A stretch of 64,000 bases of DNA. It comes from Cheiracanthium punctorium (lineage: Eukaryota > Arthropoda > Arachnida > Araneae > Cheiracanthiidae). The stretch covers positions 62,001 through 126,000 of the forward strand of contig JAWZYV010000114.1 of NCBI GenBank assembly GCA_038373885.1, given 5' to 3'. Positions 34,870 through 46,399 of the stretch are shown here, piece after piece. The notes beneath the pieces were generated by a model that saw nothing but the letters and a program-made list of their open reading frames with translations, searched no databases and was not told the DNA's origin. A program made the position numbers and the translations under genes. The stretch's first letter is position 1, and the number at the start of each line of letters is the position of its first letter.

Positions 34870-36000
34870 CAGTTTTTCCTTCAGTGGCAGATTAATGCAA
34901 AATTGTCGGGGAGGGGGGGCGGTTAATATTGAACTGAACAGAGCTAATATTGAACTGAACAGAACATATAATATTTGCAGTGTTTAATATTGAGTTAAAA
35001 TATTTGGACATGTCTTTCTTTAATAGTTCTTTTATTTCAAGTATGCTTTTACAGATCAATAGCGATGCGATAACCGGAAATCTTTGTTTTCTCTTCCTTT
35101 TTAGAGTTTTAGTAATTGCTTTGTGTAGAACTATCAAAAGGCGTTTATGTATGAATATTAGATGAATTGAAATATTAGACTACTGCAGGAAAATATCACG
35201 ACATTCATTCATCATTAAAAATACTTTATTATTCCTATTATTCATAAACAAGACGTTTATTTGCTTTCAAAAGTTAAAAAAGGGACGTTATTTCAGAAAA
35301 TAATGAGGAATTTACGTGTTTTTATGGCCAAAAACAGAGAAATAATTGGAGAATTTCAGGAGACACGGAACTAAAAAGTTCTTAGAAAAATGAAACTGAT
35401 AGACAAGAACAAAACAGAATGGAATCTGAACTTTTCGTTTGTTCAAATATATATAAATATGACAAAAGTAGAAAATTTAAAATCCTATAATTTTGTCTCT
35501 TTTCTAACTGCAAATTAGCGCACACTAATGTTTTAAAGCTGTATTTTTGGATCTAAATTATTAAAACTTAATGCCCTGAGTGAATGATATAGGATGGTGA
35601 CCTACCACACTGAAATACGAAAGTTCGGTGAACTCACATATTCAGGATATCCTATTTATTATAAACTTGTCGCTTGAAAGTTTATAAACTTTTACAGCCC
35701 AAATTCGCTGAATAAATATAAATGCAGCCAAAATTTATTTTTACATGCCACCTTTTTTTTTTAAGTATTACAAAAGTAGGTAGACGGGGAGCTAATAACA
35801 GGAAAGTATTCTGTAATTTCTGGAAGAAAATTTGCTGTAATTTGTTCCGAAATATTTCGGGGATGAAAGACGTCTGCGAAAATTCGTCCCCTCTAGTTAA
35901 ATTGCACAGATAGTTATATTAGATCATTCCGCAGTTTCAATCCTTTATCTTTCTTGTGAATGACAACTTTTTTCTTTTTTTTAAACATGTTTAAAGTTTC
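34870..36000. other. no gene seen
   Basis: AT-rich. AATATTGAACTGAACAGA is tandemly repeated near 34926-34963. No other signal. Confidence 0.45.
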
Positions 36001-36001
36001 T

Positions 36002-36172
36002 TCCAGTAGCCGAATGGATGAGACACTGGGCATAGGTATATGTCTGAAATGTGAAGGTCATGGGTTCTGGTCTAACGTGAGGCTGTCGATTCAACGGTCG
36101 GAAGTTTTGAGCGGATTTTTTCGGGTGTAACGTGAATACGTGTTAGAACCTTTTTAGAAGTCCTCCGGTCAA
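36002..36172 (+). mobile_element. tRNA-derived SINE family A copy
   Basis: Head CCAGTAGCCGAATGGATGAG with B-box-like ATGGGTTCTGGTCT, then GGCTGTCGATTCAACGGTC, then GTGTAACGTGAATACG. Diverged but collinear with the 27089 copy. Confidence 0.7.
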
Positions 36173-36640
36173 TAGAAACAAATTTTTGGTTTATTTTGTC
36201 AGTGCTGAAGCACAGCGCATGCACTCGCACACAAAAGCTGTCCCTCATCAGAAGCATTCGAAGGCCCATGTCGGAACCAACGATGGTTGCAGAAGGGAGA
36301 ATCGCCGTAGCGTCCTTTCAAAGTTGGGAGAGAACAGTTTAAAGTCAATAAGACACTAAAATATGTGCTTTGAACCTAAATCTACCATACGCATAGCGAA
36401 CTTTCACGATAGAAACCATTGTAAATGGTCATTCTCCCATTGGTGCAAACAAAGATTATCAGTTTCGTTCTTACTAAGTTCGCAGTTTTGTTCTCTGAAT
36501 TGGGTGTTACTTTACCCACTAGCATTGACCGATCTAAAAAAAAAAAAAATTCCAGTAGGGGCCCAAAATTATTTAGTCTCTCTTTTTCTTGTAAATTTAT
36601 TTAATGAATCAATCTTCTAGAGTGCAAACTTAGTTCGTCT
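36173..36640. other. no gene seen
   Basis: Unassigned. The minus ORF 36072-36269 overlaps the SINE and is not supported. Confidence 0.4.
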
Positions 36641-36861
36641 AGGGTGGTGGTGGTGGTGGTGCGAGGGGGGGAAGCACATGACCCTGTGCCGCCCCTCTGG
36701 ATTCGTCAATGGCCACTAGGACGGGTAGCAGAATTTTCTACATCAATCTGCAGCGTCAGAATTATGATTTTGCAAGACTATTCTGCAAGTTACAAAATAA
36801 TCTGTAGCGCTCGCTGCCGTGCTGCATGGTTTTTGCTGCTGGGCTACTAGGTACGCCACTG
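36641..36861. mobile_element. (GGT)n followed by a hAT-like terminus fragment
   Basis: (GGT)n at about 36641-36661, then a moderately GC-rich stretch ending in GGGCTACTAGGTACGCCACTG. This is the complement of a hAT-type CAGTGGCGTAC terminus. A matching left end or exact 8-bp duplication was not found, so it is a fragment. Confidence 0.4.
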
Positions 36862-36929
36862 AGTTCAATTTTCGCTTTAGCAAGGAAAAAAAAAAAAGAA
36901 AAAACGTGATCTTTCGGCGTTCGAATCAA

Positions 36930-37285
36930 AGTTCTTCGACCTTGTCGTCAGCATCTTCTTAAGCATACTCTTCTCGCCAGACGCGTGCATGACTCTCGAA
37001 GCATAGCTTCACGATCACTTTCTTGACTCGCGCGTTCCGCTTCAGATACGTACGAAGAATGCTAAACGGCGAGGCCCCGGAGGAAGGGGGGGAGGGGAAT
37101 GATTCTGAGCAGCGACAAACGTCTGCGTTTTGTCGGATGACGAACTGTCACCTGAAGGCGATCTAATTCGGAATCGAGAAGCTGACTAGTCGCAGAACCG
37201 TCCCCCAACACAGTTTCATTAATTAATGAAGAGTTCACAACATCGGGATTATCTATTCTTTCCCCCCCACACACATACACTTTGG
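36930..37285 (-). pseudogene. degenerate arginine-rich ORF, unidentified
   Basis: On the minus strand a frame opens at about 37280 (ERIDNPDVVNSSLINETVL, then LLDSELDRLQ, then HPTKRRRLSLL). It meets a TAG near 37064 and continues in the same frame with SEAERASQESDREAMLRESC and TRLARRVCLRRC to a second stop. Charged, Arg/Glu-rich text of this kind occurs in proteins encoded by some arthropod transposons, but I do not recognise the family. The segment is GC-richer than its flanks. Best guess: remnant of a mobile-element gene. Confidence 0.35.
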
Positions 37286-37545
37286 TTTTGACTTTATCAA
37301 TGAACTTGATCTTTTGAGTCTGCGAAAAACTTCATGGAACAGCAGTATCGTCTAATTTGATTGTTTCAGCGAACTCTTTATTATAATTATATAAAGTTAC
37401 GTAGTGCAGCGTTACGCGTTTGTCTAGCGGGATTTTACACTGCGTCTGCTAAATGTATAATTATTTAAAAAAAAAAAAAAAACTTTGTTTTATATTTTTC
37501 TTTACATTTTTTCTCTTATGTAAAATAGGAGGTTGATTCTGTTAG
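37286..37545. other. no gene seen
   Basis: AT-rich with an A tract near 37464-37481. Confidence 0.4.
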
Positions 37546-37548
37546 TAA

Positions 37549-38116
37549 CCCTTTGAGGCGCAACCCTTTCAGGAAAAAAGGGCAGCCGTTGCCATCGCTC
37601 GACTTAACTACCAGCAAGATGGCGGACGATCGAAACGTTCATCGCGTGCTACAGATCTAGAGACCCTTTTTTGACAGCCGCAGATCTAGAGACGCTTTGA
37701 CAGACTTTTGACAGCCACAGATCTACAGACGGGCCACAGATCTAGAGACCCTTTTTTGACAGCCAGATGTCGTCAAAAAAGGGTCTCTAGATCTGTGGCA
37801 CGCGATGAACGTTTCGATCGTCCGCCATCTTGCTGGTAGTTAACTCGAGCGATGGCAACGGCTGCCCTGTTTTCAGCATTGGGCAATCTATTCAGCTGTT
37901 CTCGCATTCTTCCATTTTTCAGCAGATGTCAGTGCTGTTAAAAATAATCGTGACCATTTTTTTACGGGAAATGACGTGCTGAAAAGTAAAGGATTCTCGT
38001 GGAGCTATGTCACCCGCAACTATTTTTATAGAAATCAAATCTATTCTTCGTGACTGGCAACAGTCAAAACGTCTGAGTTTGGTGTTCCGAGAGCCGGAAC
38101 ACTGCGCGTTAAAGGG
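37549..38116. mobile_element. TTAA-flanked MITE family 1, copy C (L-R, expanded centre)
   Basis: Left flank GTAA (a one-base change from TTAA, 37545-37548), right TTAA 38117-38120. The L-type end (CCCTTTGAGGCGCAACC) leads into the core. The centre then repeats CAGATCTAGAGACCC / TTTTTTGACAGC several times (about 37660-37790). An inverted core and an R-type end (GCGCGTTAAAGGG) follow. Longest copy in the window. Confidence 0.9.
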
Positions 38117-38163
38117 TTAAATGTGCATGGACATCTATTGGGAAATTAGATGAATCCACTTTT

Positions 38164-38595
38164 ATTAAGGTTATTTTTTACCTGAAGAGTGATAGTCGTC
38201 ACGGAACTTTTGAACAGCTTTGAAAAAGAAAAACTACTATCTTAAACATTAGAAAAAAAAAAATAATAATAATGCATCTTCACCCTATGCACTACGGACT
38301 GACATTGACAGTAAAGCTTCATGTCTCGGGAAATTTTCAGAAAAAATTCATAAGCACGAAAAAGGCATTCCAATGGGCCGAGGATTCACCCGTATTTTGG
38401 AAACATTGCAAAATTTCTTGTTTAGCATTTTCTTTTCACAATTTTGTATCTCTTAAATAGGTTCATTCTCAATCTCAGTTCACAGTGCAATTTCTAAACA
38501 GATATTCTAAAATTTTCCGAGTCTCCAGTGCAATTAATTTTTTTTTTTTTAACTGTTCAAAAGTTGCATGATTTTCAAGCATGAAACAGCCTTAA
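38164..38595 (+). mobile_element. long-TIR MITE family 2, copy 1
   Basis: Begins TTAAGG and ends CCTTAA. The terminal ~50 bp of both ends are imperfect inverted repeats (GAACTTTTGAACAGCTTT; AACTGTTCAAAAGTTGCATG). Internal landmarks are CTTCACCCTATGCACTACGG and TTCATAAGCACGAAAAAGGC. The TTAA or TA target is not resolved. The ORF 38272-38460 is within the element and unsupported. Confidence 0.8.
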
Positions 38596-38757
38596 GGATT
38601 AGTAAAATGAGTAAAATATTGTACATTAAAATATTTTATTTTAGGTATTTCAACGGTTTTAATTCTTGTAGTTTATGTTGAATTAGAATAATATCTGGAG
38701 AAAAGAGAGAAAGAAGAGCAAGAGCAGTGAAAAACCAACTGGTTTCTTATTTCAAAC

Positions 38758-38850
38758 TACCGTATTGGCCCGAATATAACCAGGTAGTTTTTGACTGATC
38801 ATTTCCCTTTGAAAAAGTAACTCGCGTTAAATTCGAGGTCTAAATAGAGA
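38758..38850. mobile_element. single transposon end (ACCGTATTGGCCCG)
   Basis: TACCGTATTGGCCCGAATAT resembles the terminus of a TA-flanked MITE. No partner end was found nearby. Confidence 0.35.
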
Positions 38851-38881
38851 ATGGAAGGAAATTGAACCTCTGACGGCACGC

Positions 38882-39303
38882 TTAAGTCTGTTCTTTCGGA
38901 AATCATGCAACTTTTGAACAGTTTTAATAAATAAATAAATAAATAATTACGCCAGAGACTCGGAAAAATTTAGAATGTCTCTTTACAAGCTGTACTGTGA
39001 ACTGTGAGCCTATTAGAGTTACGGAACCCTCAGATGAAACTTCTAAACATACAGAATTCGGAAACATTTCCCCCAAATAGGTAACTGCTTTGCCCATTTA
39101 TAAAGCCAATTTTTGCACTTATGAATTTTTCTGAAAGTTGCACTAGACATACAGCTTTACTGTTTGTATTAGTCCACAGTGCATTGGGTGAAGATGTGAA
39201 GAAGCATTACTAATTTTTTCGAGTGTTTAGCATCATTGGTTTGTTTTAAAGCTGTTGAAAAGTTCTGTGATCACGATCGTTCTTCAGGTGGAACCCCCCT
39301 TAA
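38882..39303 (-). mobile_element. long-TIR MITE family 2, copy 2
   Basis: TTAA at both borders (38882-38885 and 39300-39303). Collinear with the reverse complement of copy 1: ATCATGCAACTTTTGAACAG at the left, CTGTTGAAAAGTTCTGTG and AGGTGGAACCCCCC at the right. Confidence 0.8.
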
Positions 39304-40505
39304 GCGATTGGCGTAGAGGAGGGCAGATCCTTAACCTCTAAGCCACCGGGTTCCCCGCATCATGACCTCTGTTCACTTTTAAAACCAGAATAATACACTG
39401 TTGTACAAAATTATAAAAAATTGTATAATCTGTCGAATTTTGATGAAAAGAACTGAACCAAAGGGGAATCGATGCAGAAATTAGTTTATGCATTTATTTT
39501 ACTACATTAACCTTATACGTAATCAAACAAAAATTCATTCGAATTCGTCCCGTAGTTCTGGAGAGTATCTACCAAGTTTTGAGAATTCTCTTGATTTTGA
39601 ATATTGTGTATCGGTTAGAGAAGATCCAATTAGAATTTTAGGCAGACGAATTTAACAAGTGCATTTATCTTTATTCAAATTTTCAGGTGTTAAATTCAGA
39701 TTGCCCCAGTTTTCGTTTTTTTCAAAATGTTTCATGTTTGATTATATGAAAAAAGATTTTTACATTCAAGACTTCGATTTTCCATTATGCCACAATGTCT
39801 ACGAATCTCCGGGATCCCCAAAATTTTTATTTTAAAAGAAAATAAAAACCCCAATTCAACTCTATTTTTAATTTAGTACTTTTTAATAGTAGAGTAGAAG
39901 TTAATGGCATAGTATGTTTTATTTCCTTTTTTGTTACTTGATTATGTTCTAGGCTTCTACGCTTCTACGTAAAGACACTTTTTCGTAAAATAGTATTTTC
40001 ATAATAATTCATGATTTATTTTATTTTTTTATTTTTCCCCCGTTCGTATGTATGTCAATTTTCAAAATTTCGCTATTGGGTAGACCGCATACGGAGTTTT
40101 ACTCATAGTTGAGAATTTCCTAATTCAGTCCCTTAACTGGCTTCATTCAGATTATGTCCTTAATCTAAAGGATTTCACTTAAAAAATTTAAAGCTTTTAC
40201 AAATGTAAAATATACACACAGAGATCAAAGAGCTATAAAATAAATGGAGACAGAATTATAACCTAATCTTGTATGCTGAAATCTTGAAGGGAGTGCATAA
40301 AACAATAGATTTTTAGGGGAATTACCACCCCCCCCCCCTCACTTTTCCAAGATTTAAAAGGAAAGAGAAAAAAAACTTTTTTTTTTTCTTTCCTTTTTCC
40401 TAAGGCAGTTCGTAAACGGCGAAACAGGACAGGAACTTATATACAAACACGACTCTAAGTTAATTACCGCATCCATTAATAAATGTCCGAAAACCGCAAT
40501 TTTAC
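39304..40505. other. no gene seen
   Basis: AT-rich. A C run at about 40328-40338. ORFs are short and low complexity. Confidence 0.45.
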
Positions 40506-40506
40506 T

Positions 40507-40682
40507 GCAGTGGAGGCTCCGAAATTGGAACACTTGCAATACTCATAAAGTGTTCAATTTACGGATGTGTCCAACTTGTGGATGTGTATGTAAATGTTAC
40601 GAGCCTATTCCGTTCCTCAGAAAACGGTGCAACTTAGAGAGGCGTGCAACTTTTCGGGGTTTCCAAGCTGGGAGGTTCCATT
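40507..40682. mobile_element. pogo/Tigger-like MITE, copy 3
   Basis: Ends CAGTGGAGGCTCCGAAATTG and AAGCTGGGAGGTTCCATTTT, with internal GTGTCCAACTTG motifs. Ends are more diverged than in copies 2, 4 and 5. Confidence 0.6.
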
Positions 40683-40727
40683 TTACCATTATTTAGCATT
40701 TTTGTTGCAACGTGTGTGTATTGTGTT

Positions 40728-40893
40728 CAGTGGCGTAGCCAGAAATTTTTCATGGGGGGTGGTTACGACTACTGCAACTCATATATGTATACATATGTGA
40801 AATAAGGGAGTGAAGAATATACATTTTGTATGGCAAAAAATTCCTCATGGGGGGGTTGTGACCCCCTACCCCCCCCCCTTGGCTACTCCACTG
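40728..40893. mobile_element. hAT MITE with exact 8-bp duplication
   Basis: TIRs CAGTGGCGTAGCCAG and its near-complement (CTTGGCTACTCCACTG). Target duplication ATTGTGTT at 40720-40727 and 40894-40901. 166 bp, no ORF. Confidence 0.93.
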
Positions 40894-40901
40894 ATTGTGT
40901 T

Positions 40902-41284
40902 CATAGGCACACTTACGGAAGGGGCTATAGAGGCTAAAGGATGCCCCCCTCCAAAGTTGAAAAAATAAAATTAAAATCTCTTAAAAACAGAATTAATTCT
41001 TAATTTAAAAATTAAACTGTTTTAAAAATTATTTACAAATTATTTCTAAAGTATTTTACAGAAAAGAAAGTCTGTTTATTAAATAAAAACTCACAGATAG
41101 TGCATGATATGCAGATGAAATACGAGATCAGATAACTATTTATGACGCTATGACATTGGGTTTGTGTTCTATGACGAGTGATACATATATTTAGACATTA
41201 TAAGAGACTTGTTACTTACAAGGCCACTGTAACCGAGTTCAACAGTATTTTTAGACCCCCCCCTCCCTTAAACTAAAATGCTGG
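40902..41284. other. no gene seen
   Basis: AT-rich, with C-rich patches near 40945 and 41257. Confidence 0.4.
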
Positions 41285-41520
41285 ATGGCCAATGATTATG
41301 TTTTAAGGCAAAGCTACGCATGGTCTATCTGCTTGGGGGATGGGGGGGGATTGCCTTGTACGGAATACTTTTTCAGGGGTTCTAACGCGTATTCATACAT
41401 CTTGCGAAAACCGCCCGAAACTACAAACCGTTAGTCGACAGACGCGATAGGCCAGAACCCTCAACCTTCACACTTCAGACATCTACCGTATTCAGTGACT
41501 TATCCATCCGGCCGGTTGCA
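41285..41520 (-). mobile_element. tRNA-derived SINE family A copy
   Basis: Minus-strand match to the full copy along its length: head near 41515, CTTCACACTTCAGACATCTA (complement of the tRNA-like part), CCGTTAGTCGACAG, GGGGTTCTAACGCGTATTCA. The adjoining ORF 41495-41815 has no recognisable domain. Confidence 0.75.
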
Positions 41521-42362
41521 CCATGCGCGTTTTTTCATTCGGTTTCTTTTTTTACGTTCCATTTCGGCGAGAGACCTACATCTATCGGATGCGCAGATAC
41601 TATACCGACCCCTCGCATCGAATTGGTGCGACACTTCCCGAACCAAATCAAACAGTGTAGCATCACGAGAGCGAGTAATAGGTCGCCGAGAACGACGACA
41701 CCTTAAGTATTTTGTAATTTGTGACCACCTTATACATACTCAGTCATGGTGTAGTAGTCGCGTCCTTGTGGGGGCGGCGGCAGGTAAATGCGAAGGGGGA
41801 TGCGAAGGACGTTAAAAGTTAACAGAAGAAACTCACTCGCCCGTTGCTGTGTTTAACCTACCGTGTAAGCAACTCACATTTGCAAGATGAACGCATTTAG
41901 GTTTTCTTTTTTTTCCATTACATGTATATATTTTTTCGTTTTCCAGAAAACGTGGAAGCGTAGCAATTCAGAAAATTGGACTGCATTTTTTTTTTAAGTT
42001 TCTTTTGTTTATTCATTTTTGTGTCGTCGAAGAAAAATTAAATCGTCAGTTGCATACAAATGAAAGATTAAGCGTTTTCTTCTTTGTTTATGCGTGTTTG
42101 GACTCTGCTCATGTGAAAGTTTTAAAGCCGTAATACTAAACAGAAATAAGACAAAAGTCTGTCGTTGAACTAGATTATGTAAATTCTTTTGTATCCTATT
42201 GAGATAGTAGAAGTATTTACAGGATGATAAACACGAAAAGACACTTCAAAATACTTTGTTAAAAAATAGCAATGAAAAGAGAAAAACCTGTCTTTTTTTA
42301 CGACAAAGGGTTAATAGAAGGATTTTTTTCCCTGGTCAGTTTTCAAAATATCTGCCACTTGC
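41521..42362. other. no gene seen; GC-richer start
   Basis: 41560-41815 is GC-richer with a 106-codon ORF starting inside the SINE. No motif recognised. The rest is AT-rich. Confidence 0.4.
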
Positions 42363-42370
42363 AAAAAATC

Positions 42371-42516
42371 TAGGGATGGACGCAAAACAGCCTAAAAGCT
42401 TTGTCTCATCTCGCAAAATCCCTATATCGTAATATTAAAAATGTCTCTCTCGTCTCGCAAAAAAGCTGTAAATCTCTGTCGTGTCTCGCAAAAAAATCGT
42501 CTCGTATCCATCCCTG
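42371..42516. mobile_element. hAT MITE with exact 8-bp duplication
   Basis: Ends TAGGGATGGACG and the complement of CAGGGATGGATACG. Target duplication AAAAAATC at 42363-42370 and 42517-42524. The interior has repeated GTCTCGCAAAA and CTCGTCTCGC motifs. 146 bp. Confidence 0.93.
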
Positions 42517-42524
42517 AAAAAATC

Positions 42525-43281
42525 TTCCAGTTAGTACTCTCTTTCATATACCTACATATAGAAAGAACCCTATCTATCACGCAGTATGCCTATGCCACTT
42601 TTAATCAGGCTGTTCGTTTCACACAATAATTTAAATGTTCATCTGAATAGGAGAGATTTCTGAATATTGGCACCCCTCAAAAATTGGTCAGAGAATTTCT
42701 AAACAACGGGTTTATCACGAAAACTCAATTTTTAAACTTAAAAAAGGAACGGTAAAAAAATCGTTGGGTAACGTTTTCTCAAAAATAAAATAATTAAAAT
42801 TAATAATAAATAAATCAGAAAAAATTAGTTTATAACGAAAAACAAAACAAAAAATGAATTGGAAAACAAGTTTCCCGAGTTCCAGTTTGAATTGAATTCC
42901 CAGAGTTAAGAAATTTCCCAAGTTCCGAAAATAGAATAATAAACGAGTCTCCAAGTTCCACTATTTTCCCAGCTATACTAATATCGCTTAGTAATATCGA
43001 ACTACATGATATTAGGCAGACAACTGGATCACCGTATAAGAGCAGGTTTATTTATCTGTCTGTTAAGCATTCGAAGTTATTCAACAGTGTTGCCAGCTTC
43101 TAAAAAGAAATCCCTAAAAACCGGTCAAAAATCTCTCCTTAACACAGAAGTTTTAAAATTACTTGTCTTTGTTAAATTATGTGATTTTCAAAATCCTGCT
43201 TAAATGAAACATAAAATACAACTCACAGATTAGTATTCTAGTATTCTAGGCTGCAGGTTTCTTATAGAATTCTCAGCATAA
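42525..43281. other. no gene seen
   Basis: AT-rich; short unsupported ORFs. Confidence 0.45.
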
Positions 43282-43985
43282 TCTCTCTCTCTCTATATAT
43301 AAAGGAAGATGTCTCGACTGAATGACGGTCAACACCCAGTCAAATCTACTGGAGATAGACACGAAATTTTAGGAGCTTATAGCTTGAAGCGTCATTTAAG
43401 AAGAGATTTTTAAAAATTCATACCAAGAGAGGGGTGGCGGCCCAAAACGCTCTTTCCATGCTTCCCTTCTTATCTCAGAGGAGAAAAAATAGTTACATTT
43501 TACAGCAAGGATTTTATGGCTAACAGAAATATCTAAAAAACATTTTCAGGGTCTTTTAGAATTCGCACCCAAACGGGGGTAAGGGGCCAAAACATTCTCT
43601 AATGTTCTTTTCACGTTTCCCTTCTTATCTCAGAGGAAAAAAAGTAATACCCATAAAAATTCTTGCTTTAAAATGTAACTGACACAAATAGACTGAAAGC
43701 CATTTTCAAGATTTTTTAGAATTCTCAGCCGAACAGGGGTAAGAAGCCAAAATGTTAGTTTCACATTTCCTTCATACTCAATTGGGAAAACAGATAGCAG
43801 TAAAATTCTTTCCTTAAAATGTAACGAATAAGTATGCTGAATTTTTTTTCAGAGTTTTTTACAATGCCAAACTGGTTTAGGGGGCCAAAACGTTGCTTTC
43901 ATATTTGCCTTCATATATTCAAGGAAAAGTTAGATAGCCATAAAAATCTTGCATTAAAATGTAACGAACACAAATTCATAAATAA
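43282..43985 (+). mobile_element. Helitron-like element, family 2 copy 2
   Basis: Begins TC after A within a CT run. TATATAAAGGAAGATGTCTC, CAAATCTACTGGAGATAGAC and AATTTTAGGAGCTTATAGC match the head of the inverted copy at 6965-8111. About four ~145-175-bp units follow, with AAAATGTAAC landmarks near 43495 (diverged), 43670, 43816 and 43957. It ends near CACAAATTCATAAA, the same point where copy 1 loses similarity. No terminal hairpin seen. Confidence 0.65.
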
Positions 43986-45160
43986 CTAAATTTTCATATA
44001 AAAAATGGAAAATGAAATTTATTACTGTTGCTGCGATTTTTATATCATCCATTTAAAATTGCATAAGTTAAATGCTAAGTAGATTTGACAAAAACACAAA
44101 CAAAAAATATAATCAAGATCGTTCGATCATTAAACATGGATCCAGATAGGAATATATAAATCATCTAAGAGATTTAAATTAATTATTTTTTATTTGTATT
44201 TGTTGGTTTAACAATATCCATTCAGCGTGGAGAACGGACACTCGAGCAAGTATCCTTATAATAGTTCTAGAGATCACTTTCAAACGCGTAAATTTAAGAG
44301 CATCTTATTTCAAACGCACCCGAAGATGAATCAGGGCAAATAGCATTGTAGGATGGCGTGACTAGAAGATGGCCGAGGTACCGCTAAAGAGTGATAAAAT
44401 GAGATTTTTTTCAAAAGATTACTCTTTTAAAAAATTAAAAACAAATTGAAGTTTTTATTCTTTTTTTAATTATTTTTTAATAGCGAGAAAACTATTGAAT
44501 TATTATCAAATTTTTAAAAAGGATATTTTCATAAATAATTTCTCTGCGGGCTTATAAAATCAAAACACGATGAAAAAGGTTGTTTTTTTTTAACCAACAT
44601 CGCATTTGCAATCTGTGAAGAGATAGTTTAAAGTTTTCAATCTCTTCTAAAGTCTTCATTCTAAAGTTTTCAGCGCAATTAAAATTTTTAAAAAGCTGAT
44701 CAAAAGTTTCATGATTTCCTAAAAGAACAACCTTAATGTCAAGCAAAATCCTACTTTTAATGGACTAATTGTCTAACTAAATGTAAGTGCGCAGGTTGTG
44801 TTTGATTGTGCACCCAGATGTTTGCATCGGAAGTAGGTCAATGAAATTGTTTTTGTGCCTCATCCTCATCCATGACTATTACTAAAGTACTCAATATGTA
44901 CGGATGCGTTAGTTAATGGCGTTTTGAAACGGGTGGCTTAGCATTTGTAAGGAAAAGTAGTTTACGCTTCGCTGTGTTTGTGTGTATGGTTTTTATTTGT
45001 ACCCTGTGGATATATGACACTGACATTGCATGGCTCTGCATTCCATGCATATTTCCTATCCTATTCTGGATAGCGAAGAATGGAGGCGTTTGTTTGTCCA
45101 AATAACCTGAATATTTTTTATAGCGCGTTTTGAACACTTTAACCTTTTAAAGTTGTTCTT
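43986..45160. other. no gene seen; possible family 2 MITE fragment
   Basis: AT-rich. 44640-44760 contains AAGCTGATCAAAAGTTTCATGATTTCC-like text reminiscent of one end of the long-TIR MITE family 2, at low similarity. Confidence 0.35.
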
Positions 45161-45625
45161 TTAAGAGTGTTTGTTCCTTTTTTGCGAAGCGATCTGCGAC
45201 ATAGGACTTTAAAAACAAGCTAATGATGTTCAACACTCGAAAAAATTAATAGTCCTTCTTTACGTCTTCACCCAATGCACTATGGACTAATACCAACAGT
45301 AAAGCTGTATGTCTCGTGCAACTTTTCATAAGCACAAAAACGGCCTTCAAAAATGGGGCGATGTGTTATCTGTTTAGAGAAATATTGCTAAATTTCGTAT
45401 GTTTAGGTTTTTGTTGTTGTTGTTGTTGTTGTTGTTGTCTCTGAGCACTTTGTAACTCCTAGAGGCTCGTTGTTTGTAACAGTTCACAGTACAACTTGTA
45501 AAGAGATATTCTAAATATTTTCGGGACTGTAGCGTAATTTAATTTTTTCAAAAGCTCTTCAAAAGTTGCATGATTTCCGAAACAAACAAGTCTTAAGAAA
45601 TCATGCAACTTTTGAACGGCGAAAG
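45161..45625 (+). mobile_element. long-TIR MITE family 2, copy 3 plus abutting inverted end
   Basis: TTAA at 45161 and 45593-45596. Collinear with copy 1 (CTTCACCCAATGCACTATGG; TTCATAAGCACAAAAACGGC). It carries a (TTG)n run at about 45410-45438. Directly after the right border a second end in opposite orientation (TTAAGAAATCATGCAACTTT, then TGAACGGC) makes a head-to-head junction. Confidence 0.75.
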
Positions 45626-46196
45626 CGTCCATTTGCCATATAAAGACTGGAAAAAATGTAGATCGACTGTCTCTTTGAGAGATAAATGTATGCAGTATGT
45701 ATGTATGCTTTAGATAGGGAAAAATCGTATCCTTTTTTATTTTCTGTTTTTAAGTATTAAAATAGAATAAAATGCGTTCATTTTGCAATAAAGGTAGATT
45801 ATTAAAAGAACTGTTTTACATAATAGGAAGCGATTTTGATGGGTGGTTAGGTCATGGGGGTCAGGCCCCCTGGCTCCTAATGACGAGCCGCCACTGCTAC
45901 CATGGCTCACCACAAATCAGCAGATCTTGTATAGTAAGCGGCAAAATGGATTGTTTATAAATTCGATCTCACTTTATTGGTGTAATTCTCGCGAGCACAA
46001 GACTATTGTTTATGAAACTCAGTTTAGAATGTAGTATAAGAACACTTCTCCAAAGCGATTATTATCTATCTGGTGCATGAAGTTTACCAACCCATACTGC
46101 TATGTGATTATGATTCGTACTTGGGTAACCTACTATCACCACAAGTTTATACCATGAATTTGGAATCACCCTACATATTTAGCGATATGGATTTTT
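45626..46196. other. no gene seen; hAT-like end fragment
   Basis: GGCTCCTAATGACGAGCCGC followed by CACTG at about 45870-45895 resembles a hAT terminus. Its partner was not found. ORFs 45772-45960 and 45843-46034 cross it and are unsupported. Confidence 0.4.
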
Positions 46197-46355
46197 ACTT
46201 TCCGAACATGTACCATGTAAGGAAAGTATTGAAATAGTGAAAAAATTCGAATTTGAGATTTTGGTGTATTGACACGTTTTGAGGTCTTGAACATATACTT
46301 GAACACTTTGAATTCATTTATGCTATTTTTACGAGATGTATGTATGTATCTGTGC

Positions 46356-46399
<44 letters not shown>

